Source of the DNA: Sipunculus nudus
Lineage: Eukaryota > Annelida > Sipuncula > Golfingiida > Sipunculidae
Direction of reading: 5' to 3'
Assembly: GCA_026874595.1 (NCBI GenBank)
Contig: CM049306.1
Location: 6,753,519-6,817,518 of the forward strand
Length of the DNA: 64,000 nt
Below are positions 1 to 12,400 of this stretch, in pieces; the first letter of the stretch is position 1, and every line of letters starts with the position of its first letter. The notes beneath the pieces were generated by a model. It saw only the letters and a list, made by a program, of their open reading frames with translations, did no database searches and was not told the DNA's origin. A program made the position numbers and the translations under genes.

Positions 1-1152
1 TGCCAACAGGTGCCTCCTTCCAGTTGGCTCTACAAACTTGAAGCTTTTGTAGAATGCGGTTTCCAGGGCTCTCACAATGTTTTTGTTGGACTCCCAGTTC
101 AGTTTGCCTTTCTCACCCTTACCTTGCTCGTATGTCTTCAGTGCCACTAACACATTAAGAGGATGAATCTTTGCATGCTGGAGGGCTTCATGGTCAGCCA
201 GTTTGCCGACTACGATCTTTTCTTCATCAGATCGCTCAGGCAGCAGACCGATGGAGCTCATTTTACCCAGATTACGTATCATAGCAGTCATGGGCATGTG
301 CTTCAGCAGAGCCTTCCAAACTTCCACAGATTTAAGCAAAGTTGTAGGTATATGTTCTCTCACCAGGTGGTGCTGCTCTATCAGGTACACCATCTGGCTA
401 GGATCTGAACATTTCTTGGCTTTCTCCACGCCCTGTAGGAATCTCAGGGTGTCCAGAACTGATGCTAGAGCTTCAGGCTTATCAAAGTCTTCTTTTGCTA
501 CATCAATCCCCTTTATAATATACCTGGCAATCACAGCCACATTATCCGATGCTGGCTTCAGGTGACACAGTCTGAACAGGTCCCTGTGACACCATCCGTT
601 GCGGTTTTGGTATTTGGTGACATGCAGGGAGAGGCGTTTGGGATCGTCCTTATATTTATTGTACCAGGATTGTACTGCACGTCGATGGGCACGCCCCCAA
701 CCTGTACCCTTACTCAGCTTCTCACAGTATTCCACAAAATGGAACAGATGAGTTGGAATACGACAAATATCTGACAGAGCTTTGTAAGCTTCTGCTTTAA
801 GCTTTATATCTTTGTCCTGCCTTGCACACATGGCCAATGAAAAGATAACAGGGTTCTGCTTAGCAGCAAGACCATTAGTGCTGAAGTCTATCAGCTCTTT
901 TAGGACTTCTTGACCTTTGCCCTCTTCAATAAGGCGGGTAATGCACTGGGCATTTTCGATACCTAGGTCTTGTTCTTTTATGTAGTATGTGCCACCCTCT
1001 GCTCCAAAACACAAGAACCGCCTAAGTCTGTTGAGGTCACTGACTTTCCAGGTGAAACCGCCTGCACTGTTAGGAACTTGACCAGCAGTCAGTGGACAGT
1101 TCTGTGGAATATCCTGGTTGCTGGTGCTATTCTGATTCTCTTCTACATCCAT
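1..1152 (-). CDS. RO60: Ro60 RNA-binding protein (TROVE domain), 5' coding part, runs off the window
   Basis: Ro60 is a ring-shaped cytoplasmic/nuclear RNP protein that binds Y RNAs and misfolded small RNAs. Reading the minus strand from ATG at 1152-1150 gives 384 codons to base 1 with no stop or frameshift. The translation follows vertebrate Ro60 closely: RFLCFGAEGGTYYIKEQDLG near residue 50, CRIPTHLFHFVEYCE near 140, GWGRAHRRAVQSWYN and VTKYQNRNGWCHRDL in the RNA-binding core, HHLVREHIPTTLLKSVEVWK near 265, PMTAMIRNLGKM near 290, and VEPTGRRHLLA at the edge. In the family the VWFA domain with its MIDAS Asp-x-Ser-x-Ser starts immediately after that, so it lies outside this window. The human protein is about 538 residues. 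An in-frame TAA sits three codons before the ATG (1160-1158), which supports this start. Bases CAG at 1157-1155 could be a splice acceptor for a noncoding first exon. The large exon is uninterrupted and conserved, so this looks like a functional gene. Confidence 0.95.
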   Translation of the reverse strand, partial: MDVEENQNSTSNQDIPQNCPLTAGQVPNSAGGFTWKVSDLNRLRRFLCFGAEGGTYYIKEQDLGIENAQCITRLIEEGKGQEVLKELIDFSTNGLAAKQNPVIFSLAMCARQDKDIKLKAEAYKALSDICRIPTHLFHFVEYCEKLSKGTGWGRAHRRAVQSWYNKYKDDPKRLSLHVTKYQNRNGWCHRDLFRLCHLKPASDNVAVIARYIIKGIDVAKEDFDKPEALASVLDTLRFLQGVEKAKKCSDPSQMVYLIEQHHLVREHIPTTLLKSVEVWKALLKHMPMTAMIRNLGKMSSIGLLPERSDEEKIVVGKLADHEALQHAKIHPLNVLVALKTYEQGKGEKGKLNWESNKNIVRALETAFYKSFKFVEPTGRRHLLA

Positions 1153-1159
1153 ACCTGGT

Positions 1160-2380
1160 TATATATAAGGCACTGTAGATATTTCCCATATAACGTCTAG
1201 ATACACAAACAATATTTCAGAAATACCTATGTAGGCCTATCTTCTTTGACAATCTGTTCATGGCTTCAAATCTTGATTAGGCCTACTTGTTTACAAGTTT
1301 GTAGGTAATAAAACACTATTCAATCTGTTGTCATGTGCTGCTAAAATTATTGTTAAACACTAATAACAAGAGGCCCTGCAGTTTGCCCGTCGTCACCTGT
1401 TGTAGTTCAGGCCTGTACCATGTGGCAGTTGATCAAAGGAAGACCAAAGTTCACACTCCGCGTCCTCAAGCCGGGGTCAGTGTGTCGAAGCAGATTCTCG
1501 TCACGTTAAATAACACAACACCCAGTTCACATAAATGGTGGAGATGTGAGCCGTTGATGCGGTATAGATTTATACCTGTACGCTTCGACCAGTGATGTTG
1601 TGCAATCATGTATGGTGTGGCAACACCAGGAAACACTAAAGGCAGAGCAAGCACTTTGTCAGCTCACCGTTGTCATGACCAACAACTCTTACCTTTTCGT
1701 ACATTTCACAGTTCTGACATCAGAAATATAGATTTTCCAAAACACAATGTGTTTTATTAATAAATCAGTTTATAATTATATCCTTATGTTCTTAATTCTG
1801 TGCGATTGAAGAGTGAAGGAATTCCCCCAACAACACGACACCAAACTTTGTTTACTTCCTTGCCGACCACTTCCCCCATTATCGCCTACCAATTAAATCA
1901 TACCAGAGGCGGATCCAGAATTTTGGAAAGGGGAGGGTCAAACCCAGGAAGACTTGATGTAAGCCTAAAAAAAATGTCCTAAGCTCCGAAAAGGAGGGGG
2001 TCAGGGTTACCAAATTTGGTTAATTAAATTAAACCCCTATAAAGGCTGTTCGGCTCAAAAAGGGCCCCCCCCCCCCTTGACCCGCCACTGCATACAAAGA
2101 CCTCACTTGTAATTAACCGTAAGGGCCCCTGCATCCAGTTAGGAATTTATAACAGTCTACTGGAGCAATGCTGTCTTTATATCAAAGAGATTTCACTCCC
2201 GCCAAATTTTTCATAATCTGCATGTCAACCACAGAATGAAGGATGTACCCAATATCAGGGTAGGGGGTGGTAGGTTTCATGGTTATGTAATAATCTTGTG
2301 TGCCCGATGGTTTGTGGTTAACAGAGGAAGGGTGATTGTACATAATGGGCTCTCCTGGGTGGAGCAGTACTGAGTGGACA
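1160..2380. other. Intergenic region upstream of RO60, nothing firm
   Basis: No conserved coding sequence seen. The stretch 1330-1660 is richer in C+G than its surroundings and could hold the RO60 promoter and first exon, but no element can be pointed to. A C run lies at about 2067-2077 in a short degenerate repeat. Confidence 0.4.
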
Positions 2381-2399
2381 ATACGTAAGAGATCGAGTC

Positions 2400-2562
2400 A
2401 TGGAAAGCGCAATCAGATCGATCTTAACTCCCTTGATAAGAGCGCCCCCAATAAAATGCGGGAAATAAGGAAACTATAATCTGAGCGCCCATTGTAGATA
2501 CCCGCGTGATCGCCAAGTGACATCTGTCAAACGGCGTGGACGGAAGGAAGCCATCAAGGAAG
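2400..2562 (+). other. Possible noncoding first exon of the nucleoside transporter gene
   Basis: A CG-richer patch in AT-rich DNA ends in a consensus 5' splice donor, AAGGAAG followed by GTAAGA, with GT at 2563-2564. The first coding exon of the transporter (30036) begins with an acceptor and carries only 16 bases of UTR, so at least one upstream noncoding exon must exist. This patch is one candidate. It is only an inference: it lies 27 kb away and no transcript evidence is available. Confidence 0.25.
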
Positions 2563-2569
2563 GTAAGAA

Positions 2570-5240
2570 ATGACCATAAGACAACACCACTATTTCAAAT
2601 TTAAGTACTGTTGGATTTATTTTTGCAAATGATAATTTGCCGTTTGACACGTGGTCCTTGTGTAGAATCATTTTTGTGGGGTCATGTTTACTATTGACGG
2701 TGTATTATCGCTCATAAGGCATCGTTGACACAATGGGGATGATGAAGGAATGATATCCACGGCTCAGCCTATACGCACAATATCGTGTATATTGTGTACT
2801 GCATACAAGATTTCATGTATATTGTGTACTGCATACACGATATCGTGCGTACAATTTCTTATGTACACGAATTATCGTGTATATTGCTCCTTATAGTTAT
2901 ACGCAGGGAGTTTGGGCTCGACTTTTTACAGGAACTGACCGAAACTGAGTTCATATTACCGGAACTGACCAAAACTTACTGCATTTTATCAGAACTTAAA
3001 AGAAAATAAAGAACTTGTTAAGTTATTTTAAAACATATTTTATAATAACATAATTTGATGAGTTATAACCAAGTGTGACTACCAATATCTTAAGTGAATC
3101 TGCTTAAAAATAAAATGATACTTGAACTAACTTGAACACACATTTGACCTTGCTTTACTTCACCCCAAATTGTTTTTAATAGTAAAATTGCAAATCAGCA
3201 GATCAGTCAGCATGGATACACCAGTATCAAAATAATTAAAAAAAAAAACAAGCAAAAGATGAACACTTTTATAATACTTCCCAATATTCTATAAATCCAT
3301 GTATAATGACATTAATGTTATTATAAATTACATTTCTTTGTCAACAAAAAATACCTCATGAGGCAAGTAAACTTAAGATATGGACCATGCCAATTTACTG
3401 ATCTACATTATCTACCCCTAGCTCTTGTGCTCTCTCTCTCTCTCCGGAGATATCCATGGAAACAGATACATAGCCTACACCGCAATATTTGCAGTTATAA
3501 TACAGTATCCAGATTATTACAAAGACAGTGACCAACAGCTCATGACTCCTGTTTTAAAATCTATTTCATCTGGACCTATCGATGTTAAGCATCTAATTTC
3601 TTGGTTTTATGATTAAAATTTGTATCATTTTAAAAACAAATGTGAAATTTCACTATACAGTCAGTCATTGTCAGTTTGAGTAAGAATTCATTCAAACAGC
3701 TTATTTATTCATGACAAATGCATGGAATGCCTTGGACATTCCTGTCCTTATCACCTTGGATTGTTTAAGATTTATTTATTTCTAAGTGTTGCACATGTAC
3801 CATATTTAAAATTTAAATTAAGAAATAATTATGTGAACGCAAAGGAGAAGTTTTCTTTTTAACATCGTTTTTTGCATTAATTTTAAAACCTGGGCAATCA
3901 GGAATCTACAAATACTAAAAAAATAGTCCTGTGGGGATGCTGCTATATATATAGGCCCTTCCAGTCGATAAAATTTGTCCCACCAAGGGGTGCCCATCAT
4001 TTTTTGGCAATATTCAGGACATGATGTTACAATGGCAGAACATTTTAGATAAACTTATTAATGTATACTTTGCAACTTTCTATATGTTCCTTCATAAATT
4101 GACAGCGCTAGATGGTGTCTTTCAGCTGCTGATGTATTTTATCATTTCAGATAATTAAGTCAAATTGTCAAAATAAACTGCTTTCTCAAATATTAAAATA
4201 AATGTTTCACTCAAAGTTTTGCAGAGTATAGTGGGGGTTTCCTTGTATAGAGCTGCAGAAAATATGTCTTCTTTTTATTCACTCAGAACTATACTGTTAA
4301 CCAGTAAAAAAGCATCAATGAGCAAACTCATTAATGCCTCAACAGCTCAGAGTCAAGGGTTGAGGGCAGCTAGCCAGTCATTAGCACCCCTAATCAACTC
4401 ATCACACCCTGCAGTTGCCCAAAGAGAACAAAAACAGATCAATCAAAGGGTGATGAACTAATCAGCATTGTTTCTTTCATTCTAAAATTATGTAATTCTG
4501 CTTTAATTGTTTGTTCAGAATATTCAAAATTGTTTTCGAATAGATGCTGAAAATATTATAATTTTACTGAGGAAATTATACTTGTCCAAATGTAAATTAA
4601 ATTGAAAATTACATGAAATTGTCTGCTTTACATCAAAATTGAAAGATTTTATAAAACTGAACAAATATTCACAAATGAACATAAATGGAAAATGAGGTAC
4701 TTTTATGTTATGATAATTTCACAAAACCTTGTATTTTATTCTGTTTATTATGTTGTGTTGTTACTGTATTACAGTATGTTTCACATTGTCTGAGAATATG
4801 GAAATAAAAAATGTAAATTAAATGTAATTTAACATATTTTAAAGTCAGTTCCGGTAAAAGAGGTCAGTTTCGTGTAAAAGTCGAACCGGGGAGTTTCGTG
4901 CACACAGAAAGTTGCACGCACGTTTGTCTGCACACGAAAATACACGACTGTTAGAAATACTGTGGTCGGTAATGATAACCTGTATTATTTTCCAGTACAC
5001 ATTCAAAATAGCAAAATCAACACATCTTTCTTTCTTTTCTTTCTTTCTCTGGCCAACCGATAACGTCTGCAATTTGAGTTACTAGAACTAAAATTTATTC
5101 AGATATAGCCTCAGAACCCACATAGACCTTGTCCAAGAAATGACCAGCGACCCTGATAATGTGTAAAAAAATAAAGATAAATCAAAATTACATAAAAGAA
5201 TGAGTCAAAAAGCTTCTGACTGCCTAATATTAACATATTA
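2570..5240. other. AT-rich intergenic or first-intron DNA
   Basis: No conserved coding sequence seen. At 2781-2885 a short unit (TGTATATTGTGTACTGCATA) is repeated and mixed with the palindrome ACGATATCGT. A TTTC/TTCT microsatellite-like patch is at about 5029-5048. Confidence 0.5.
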
Positions 5241-5534
5241 ATAAAATATTTTCTAAAAATATAATAAAAATATTGTGTAACAGGATAAAATTGTATAAAT
5301 ATATAATTTTGTGTAAGAAAAAAAATATATGATATTTAAAAAAGTATAAAAAAATATATATTATAATTTTAAACATATAAAATGTTTTTAAATATAAAAT
5401 ATTGATTAAAAGTATAGAATATTACGATGAATATGGAGTTAGTATAATGTAGATAGTATAATAAAATATTATTATTATTATTAATGATAATTATATTGGT
5501 ATCTGTATTATCATTAATATTTTATGCATATCTG

Positions 5535-5573
<39 letters not shown>

Positions 5574-5931
5574 AATATCTTTAACATATATTGGTAAAAA
5601 GAATAAAACATACTACTAAGTAAAAAATATGATTAATATAAACATGTAATAACATCATAATTTTAGGTATAATTCAATAACTAAATCCCTAAACATATTA
5701 TACATTATGCAGAATAATAGAGTATATTAAATAGAATGTGATAGTAATCCATAAAATAAAATATAAATGGGTAAAAATATTACATTGAACACAACACAAT
5801 GTAACACAGAATAATATAATATTTATCATGCTAACACAATTGAATATAACTTTATATTTTTATTTAATTTTATTCCTCCTTCACTATATAATATACAATA
5901 TATATAATCATATTAAACAATCTTAGATTAG

Positions 5932-6016
<85 letters not shown>

Positions 6017-6017
6017 G
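5240..6017. repeat. Extremely AT-rich block with two (TA)n microsatellites
   Basis: Almost no G or C for nearly 800 bases. Dinucleotide TA runs lie at about 5537-5571 and 5934-6017. The second ends directly at the left inverted repeat of the 5.6-kb element that starts near 6020, so that element is inserted in, or bounded by, TA repeats. Confidence 0.85.
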
Positions 6018-7230
6018 ACATATGTCACAGGCCAGATCTAAATCCAGTCCAGTTTAGAACTGGCCTAGGCCAGATCTCCATTGGGATCTGGTCTAGGTCA
6101 ATTCTAAACTGGACCAGGCCAGTTTACGATTGGGATCTGGACTAGGCCAGATCAAAATTAGCTTCTCAATTTACATCTGGTCTAGGCCAGTTCTAAACTG
6201 GACCAGGCCAGATTGCGATTGGGATCAGGACTAGGCCAGATCAAAATTCACCATCTCAAAATGTTCTCCATGTAATATATTTGTCAGAAGTATATATCAT
6301 GTTTATATATTTTTTTACATATATTTAGATATAAGCTATATTTTGGTGATATATTATATTGCGCATTTATTTATGATTACTTTTTATTGTTTAACAAACA
6401 TATATGACACTGGTATTAGTTCATTTTCATATCTCATAACTATGACCCTGAGTAAGCTTAACTAATTCAAATAAAGTTTAAAGTATTTTTTGTGCTTTAT
6501 TATATATTATATATATTCTTTATTATATATCATAAATTTTAAGCTCAGTGGCTTTTTGTCTGTCTGTCTTTCCAGCTCCCAGCCTGTCTTGAATTCTGTT
6601 TAAGTGACAAAACAATTTTAGTTTCTGATCTGAAATTTTGCAAACAGATGGTTAGAGGCAACAATATTACCATACCTGAAACTAGGTCATGCTGACCTCC
6701 TCCCTTTGAGAAATTAAACAGGGGTGCTGTTTACACTAAATATCTTTGTATATTGTAGTATCTGCTTAATAAATAAAACACCAATGTTGCACAATTTTGG
6801 AATTAAGTCCATATTGGGTACTGTTTTGAGAACTCATGGGCTTGGAAATAATGTATCTGGTAAGCCACAGCAGCATGACAGATTTTCATATGATTAATAT
6901 GTTAACTGCTGAATGTATTTCAGAATATATAACTTGATTTAATTTAGATTTAAGTGTAAACCAGAAAATGTATGCAAATTATTAAGTTATTGGCAATATA
7001 TTTAAAATTCCACCTTAAATTTTGTACTACTTTAACCACATTTTTGTGAATTTTGTCCTGTAAACATTGAAAATCAACATACCAGGAGGTGGGGGGGGGG
7101 GTTAATTCTTCATTGTTAACAGACTTTGATGAAATTTTTTATCCCTTTGTGCTTCTCATGTAACTTACGTGCTTGATTGTGATTTTATATCACAATAATA
7201 TGGCTTTTATCTAGATAATGTGTAAAAAAT

Positions 7231-7714
7231 ATGGGTCATGACGCTCAGCTGACAAGCATGACCTGTATTTAAAGCCTGATGGTATACCATATGGTATCTG
7301 ACCATACTTGGAAGATGGAAGGTTTGGGATGAAAAGTCTGACTTGAAATGCATCCACAACTTTTTTCAAGAAGCTGGTCCTGTGACATTGACCTTTGACC
7401 CTAAGACCTAAATATCAAAAGGTTTGTTCCTCTATTGACATGTAAGATTTGGGATGATTATTTTTGCTATAAGAATTAATTCTGGGAGGTGCAACACACC
7501 CCGTAACTCAGAGAATATAGGTCACAGTGACCTTATTTCAGATCTGCAAGGAGATCTTTTTAGAACCTCTAAGACTGCATAGGGTTCATTTATCTAGCCC
7601 TTACAGTTACAATTTGTGCCCTGCTTACGGCTGGCCGGAGGGACAGACGGAAGGACGACGGACAAAGACCCATCGCTATAGCACAGCATGACTGAAAGTC
7701 AGCTGAGCTAAAAA
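7231..7714 (-). mobile_element. Family C (HINE-like) element, short copy
   Basis: On the minus strand it starts TTTTTAGCTCAGCTGACTTT (about 7714), followed by the TCCGTC-rich leader and the GGGCACAAATTGTAAC motif. It ends with CAGCTGAGCGTCATGACCCA at about 7232. The ends are inverted with respect to each other, as in the longer family C copies. Confidence 0.7.
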
Positions 7715-8339
7715 TCCCTGAAACTGCACTGACAAAAGGGTTTCTAAGGTGGCTAACTGGCAGACATAATGGATTTCTGACAAGTCTGACATTTGATATC
7801 ACACATACTCCAATAAGAGACCAATAAGAGCAAATTCTTCAAAGGATGTTACAGTAATGAATGTCCAAAACAATTCAAAAGGCATTTTCAGGCCCTCATA
7901 TTAGATTTATAAATATGCAAATGTAAAAAGTGTAAGTCCAATATTTTTTTTTATCACTCTGCTTTTCAATGAGATCAGCAGGGTAGGTAAACTGCAATAC
8001 CTGAAAGAAAAGAAATGCAGAAAGGATGACTAAAGGTCTTGTAATAAAAAAAAAGCCATCCTAAATCCAGGTACACATCCACATATTATGAGAACAAACA
8101 TTTGCTTTTATATCTGGAGATTTATATAAAAATATTCAGATATCTCGGAAACTAAGTTTATTGCTATGATTCCATAAAATAAACTGCAAAATGTTCCCAC
8201 CATCTTATAAATCAGTAGCTAAACCTTAATACTATACTTTCACAGTCTTAATGCCTGGCTGAAGCATTCCGCAACAGTGTTTTTGTTATGCAGTAACGAG
8301 GTATTTATCACTCTGCCTTATCACTTAACAGGCTGATAC

Positions 8340-10936
8340 AAAAAAGAGTCATATGTCACCAGCATCACTCACAATAACAGCCACACAGTGAGATGTACCA
8401 TAACCAATGGTTATATATACAAGCAAAATAGAGATGGTCTACAAAATAAGTTATTGTGAACATCCCTGACCTATGACCTTGCCCACATATCAACTGGATT
8501 CATTCTTAATGATGGGTGACTACTAACCACTTACATCTGGCCGGGTGTAATTACTTGGCAACCAATGAGTGAATAACTTAGACCTTCAACCTTTAACCTC
8601 CTGACCAGCTGACCTCAAAATCAACTAGAATACAGGTAGTCGACAAGCGACTACTTGTATCCGCCTAAATCAGAGTGGAACGGGTGAAGTGTTGCATATT
8701 AGCATGGATGTCTGCAGCCAAATTGTGTATGTAGGTTGCGCTACCTACCAAAAAATCCAGAAAGCTCTATACACATGCAAAACTTTGGCCCAATCGGTCA
8801 AACGGTTCCCAAGATATGAGCTTGGATATCTGCTGCATAAACTAGAATGCAGGTGGCGCCACCTGTCATAAAATCAAGAGAGCTGTCGGGGATGTATAAA
8901 CTTGCAAAATTTTAGGCAGATATGTCAAACCACTGCCGAGATATGAGTGATTTTATCCCATGGCAGACAAACAGATGGGAGCTGTGCAAACATGGCTGCA
9001 GGTGGCGCCACCAGTTTTGCGTATGATAAAGAGCTATGTGGTATTTATACACATGCAAAATTTTGGCCCAGTCGGTCAAACGGTTCCCTAGATATGAGCT
9101 TGGATGTCTGCAGCGTAAACTTGATTGTAGGTGGCGCCACCTGTCATAAAATCAGAAAAGCTATCCAGGATGTATAAGCATGCCGAATTTCAGGTGAATT
9201 AGTCAAACCACTGCAGAGATATGAGTGATTTTTACCCAAGGCAGACAAACAGATGGACACTGTGCAAACATGGTTGCAGGTAGCGCAACCATTTTTGGTG
9301 TATGTTATAAAGCTCTCCAAGGGCTACATTTGTGCAAAAGAATTTTCCTGATCGGTCAAACGGTTCCCGAGATATGAGCTTTGATGTCTGCAGCGTAAAC
9401 GTGAATGTAGGTGGCGCCACCTGTCATAAAATCAGAAAAGCTATCCAGGATGTATACGCATGCCCAATTTCAGGTGAATTAGTCAAGTCACTGCAGAGAT
9501 ATGAGTGATTTTAACCCAAGGCAGACGAACATATGGACACTGTGCAAACATGGTTGCAGGTGGCGCCACCATTTTTGGTGTATGTTATAAAGCTCTCCAA
9601 GGGCTACATTTGTGCAAAAGAATTTTCCTGATCGGTCAAACGGTTCCCGAGATATGAGCTTGGATGTCTGCAGCATAAACGTGAATGTAGGTGGCGCCAC
9701 CTGTCATAAAATCAGAAAAGCTATCCAGGATGTTTACGCATGCCCAATTTCAGGTGAATTAGTCAAGTCACTGCAGAGATATGAGTGATTTTAACCCAAG
9801 GCAGACGAACAGATGGACACTGTGCAAACATGGTTGCAGGTGGCGCCACCATTTTTGGTGTATGTTATAAAGCTCTCCGAGGGCTACATTTGTGCAAAAA
9901 AATTTTCCTGATCGGTCAAACGGTTCCCAAGATATGTGGGTTTATGTGTGGAAACAGACGCACAAACGGACGCAGAGCGCAGAGGAAAGGTCAGAGGTCA
10001 AAACAAAATCGGGGCGCAGCAGTTCACATGTGACCCGAACATAATCCCGGGTTTCGGAAAATTCCGCCCAGCGGTTACGGAGGAGTTCTCCGGACACCTA
10101 CGCGGCGGCGGCGGCGTCCAGCTGAAAACATAGTATCCGCAAAACTCTGTTTTGGCGGATACAATTAGTTATTTCTTCATGCAAAAAGACCCATAAATAT
10201 GAAGTTTGAATCACATTCAGTGATGCATAGATGTGGCATATGTGAAAGACTGAAGGTTTGGGTTGATCAGTTTCACTTGAAATATGTTCACAAACATTTA
10301 GAACAATATTGTGACCTTGACCTTTGACCTTTTGAACTCAACATCAATAGGCTTCTTCCCTTATTGGTAGGTAAGCCATATATGACAGATGGAAAGTATA
10401 GATTGAAAAGTTTGCCTGAAAATGACTCCACGCAAGAAGAGGGTGCTGTGAACTTGACCTTTGACCTCAAAATCAACAGGTCTTTTCCCTTGTTGGCAGA
10501 GAAGCGATATCAGTGCTGAAAGGTTTGGAATGAAAGGTCTAGCTTAAAATGCATCCACAGGCTTTTCAAAGAAGTTGGTTCTGTGACCTTGACCTTTGAC
10601 CTTGTGACCTCAAAATAATTATTGTTCTTCCCCTGTTGGTAGGTGAGCTGTATGTGAAAGATGGAAGGTTTGGGATGAAAATTTTGGCTAAAAGAATTAT
10701 TTCTGGGGGGTGCAAACACACCCCATAACTTCGAGAATATAGGTTGCAGTGACCCAATTTCAGGTTTGCAAGGAGATCTTTTTAGAACCTCTAAGACTGC
10801 ATAGGGTTCATGGCCCTAGCCCCTATGGTTACGATTTGTGCCCTGCTAACAGATGGCCGGCCGGACAGACAGACGGAAGGACGCGGACAAAGACCCATCG
10901 CTATAGCCAAGCATGACTGAAAGTCAGCTGAGCTAA
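8340..10936 (-). mobile_element. Family C-related element split by a family A insertion
   Basis: The 5' end on the minus strand is at about 10936 (TTTTTAGCTCAGCTGACTTT). The body has roughly 120-base units with TGACCTTGACCTTTGACCTT, present at 10200-10900 and again before 8622. A complete family A element (8623-10165) separates the two parts. The far end near 8340 is uncertain. Confidence 0.55.
8623..10165 (-). mobile_element. Family A HINE-like element, copy 1
   Basis: On the minus strand it begins GTATCCGCCAAAAC at 10165. It carries a tandem array of about 260-base units, each with two 12-base palindromes GGTGGCGCCACC. It ends with GGCGGATAC (inverted copy of the start), the hairpin GTAGTCGCTTGTCGACTAC and the tail TCTAGTT at 8623. 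No protein-coding capacity is seen; open frames here repeat with the unit. Confidence 0.8.
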
Positions 10937-11669
10937 AAAGCAAATTTAAGAATTTTATATCTCTTACCACATTGCAGATAGGAAGTACTTAATTTATTTA
11001 CAAAATATACTTTTAATTTAAATTGATTTGCACTGTATGAATGTCATGTTTATAACTTTTTCATAAAAATATAAATCCAAGGTATGTATGTGATACTGTT
11101 TAAAAGTACAAAAATTAATAGACTGTGTATAAAATAAAAGTTTTTTTCAATTACTTTGTCATCATTATTTTATATTCCTTTGTGCTTCTCATGTTCTCAT
11201 GTAACCTGACATGCTCGATTCTGATTTTATATCACATATTATGGCTTATATCTAAATAATATATAAAAATTATTATGTCTTATTAAAAAACTATATTTAA
11301 GAATTGTATATCTCTTACCACATTGCAGATAGGAAATGCTTAGTATATGGAGAAAATATACTGTTAATATTTTAAAATTATTTTAAAAGATATTTATATA
11401 CCGGATATTATACACCTCTTATAATCATATTACACCGAGATAATCATATTACACTGAGAACATTCTGAGTTCAATCTGGTCAGATTTTATTTTGAGAGGA
11501 TGAATTTTAAACCAGCCTAGTCCAGATCCCAATCGCAATCTCGCCTTGTCCAGTTTAGAACTGGCCTATACCAGATCTTAATTGAGAAGCTTGATTTTGA
11601 TCTGGGCTAGTCCAGATCCTATTCCTAAACTGGACTGGATTTAGATCTGGCCTGTGACATATACATAAG

Positions 11670-12400
11670 GATTTAATCTTTTAAAATCTGAAATTTAAAA
11701 GGAATTGATTGAAAAGATAAGCTTTAATTTAAGTTTTTATACACCATGTCAAGTGATTTTTACATCAAGTCCACCCAGTAGTACTGCCTTCACTTGTGTT
11801 ACGTAACCCACTCCAGGCAGCTTGCCTTGGCTTCAGCTTGGCCACTACCGGCAGGCCGCCCAGTTGGTGCATAAACTAGATGAATTTTATAATTTATTGT
11901 ATTTTATTCATACTTTTTCTAGGCTATGCTGCTTTTTAGATTTTGTATTGTACCACCAGGGTTACAATGATTAAAGTGCACATTTGATTGTGTCCACAAG
12001 GTCGTATTTTCTATGAAAGTGTGGATGTTCATCAGATAAGTAACTCCTTACTTCAGAAGAGTAAAAACTTAACCAGGTGTGAAATTGACTATTAATTCTA
12101 GTAATAAATTATAGCTGAGATAGTAATTAGCACAATGATATTGTTTGTCCACTAATTCAGTGTGTATACTTTATTTGAAAAGATGTTTTATTTTATCAAA
12201 TTTACTGAATCTTTTATTTTTGTGAATAAAATTAAGCATGTTCTGAACTCCAGTGTCCAAATCTTGTTAAAAGTGATTCAAGGAATTATCTTGAAGATGC
12301 CATGTTGTGTCATTATTTTCTGTTAAATTCAGTTTAAACAATGATTTAAATCAAACAACCCTGGTGATTCGTTGCATGAATATTGATCATGGAGTGGTCC
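11670..12400. other. Non-coding stretch between elements
   Basis: No gene or intact element seen. The part at 11740-11880 resembles the interior of the family C' copies (CACCATGTCA followed by TACATCAAG), so it is probably old element debris. Confidence 0.4.

Larger units (their letters stand above)
6020..11665. mobile_element. 5.6-kb non-autonomous DNA element with long palindromic terminal inverted repeats
   Basis: The left end (from about 6022, GTCACAGGCCAGATCTAAAT) is the reverse complement of the right end at about 11640-11664 (ATTTAGATCTGGCCTGTGAC). The match continues inward for roughly 170-230 bases with an internal deletion in the right copy. Each terminal repeat is itself built of self-complementary blocks (CTGGTCTAGGCCAG type), so each can fold. 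Both flanks read ATAT, a possible short target duplication. The interior holds two minus-strand family C elements, one family A element and AT-rich filler, and no transposase coding sequence, so it would have to be mobilised in trans. An alternative is two separate foldback elements inserted in opposite directions. Confidence 0.7.

Noticed and set aside
163-565. Plus-strand open frames of 81 and 120 codons
   Set aside because: They lie antisense to the conserved RO60 coding sequence.
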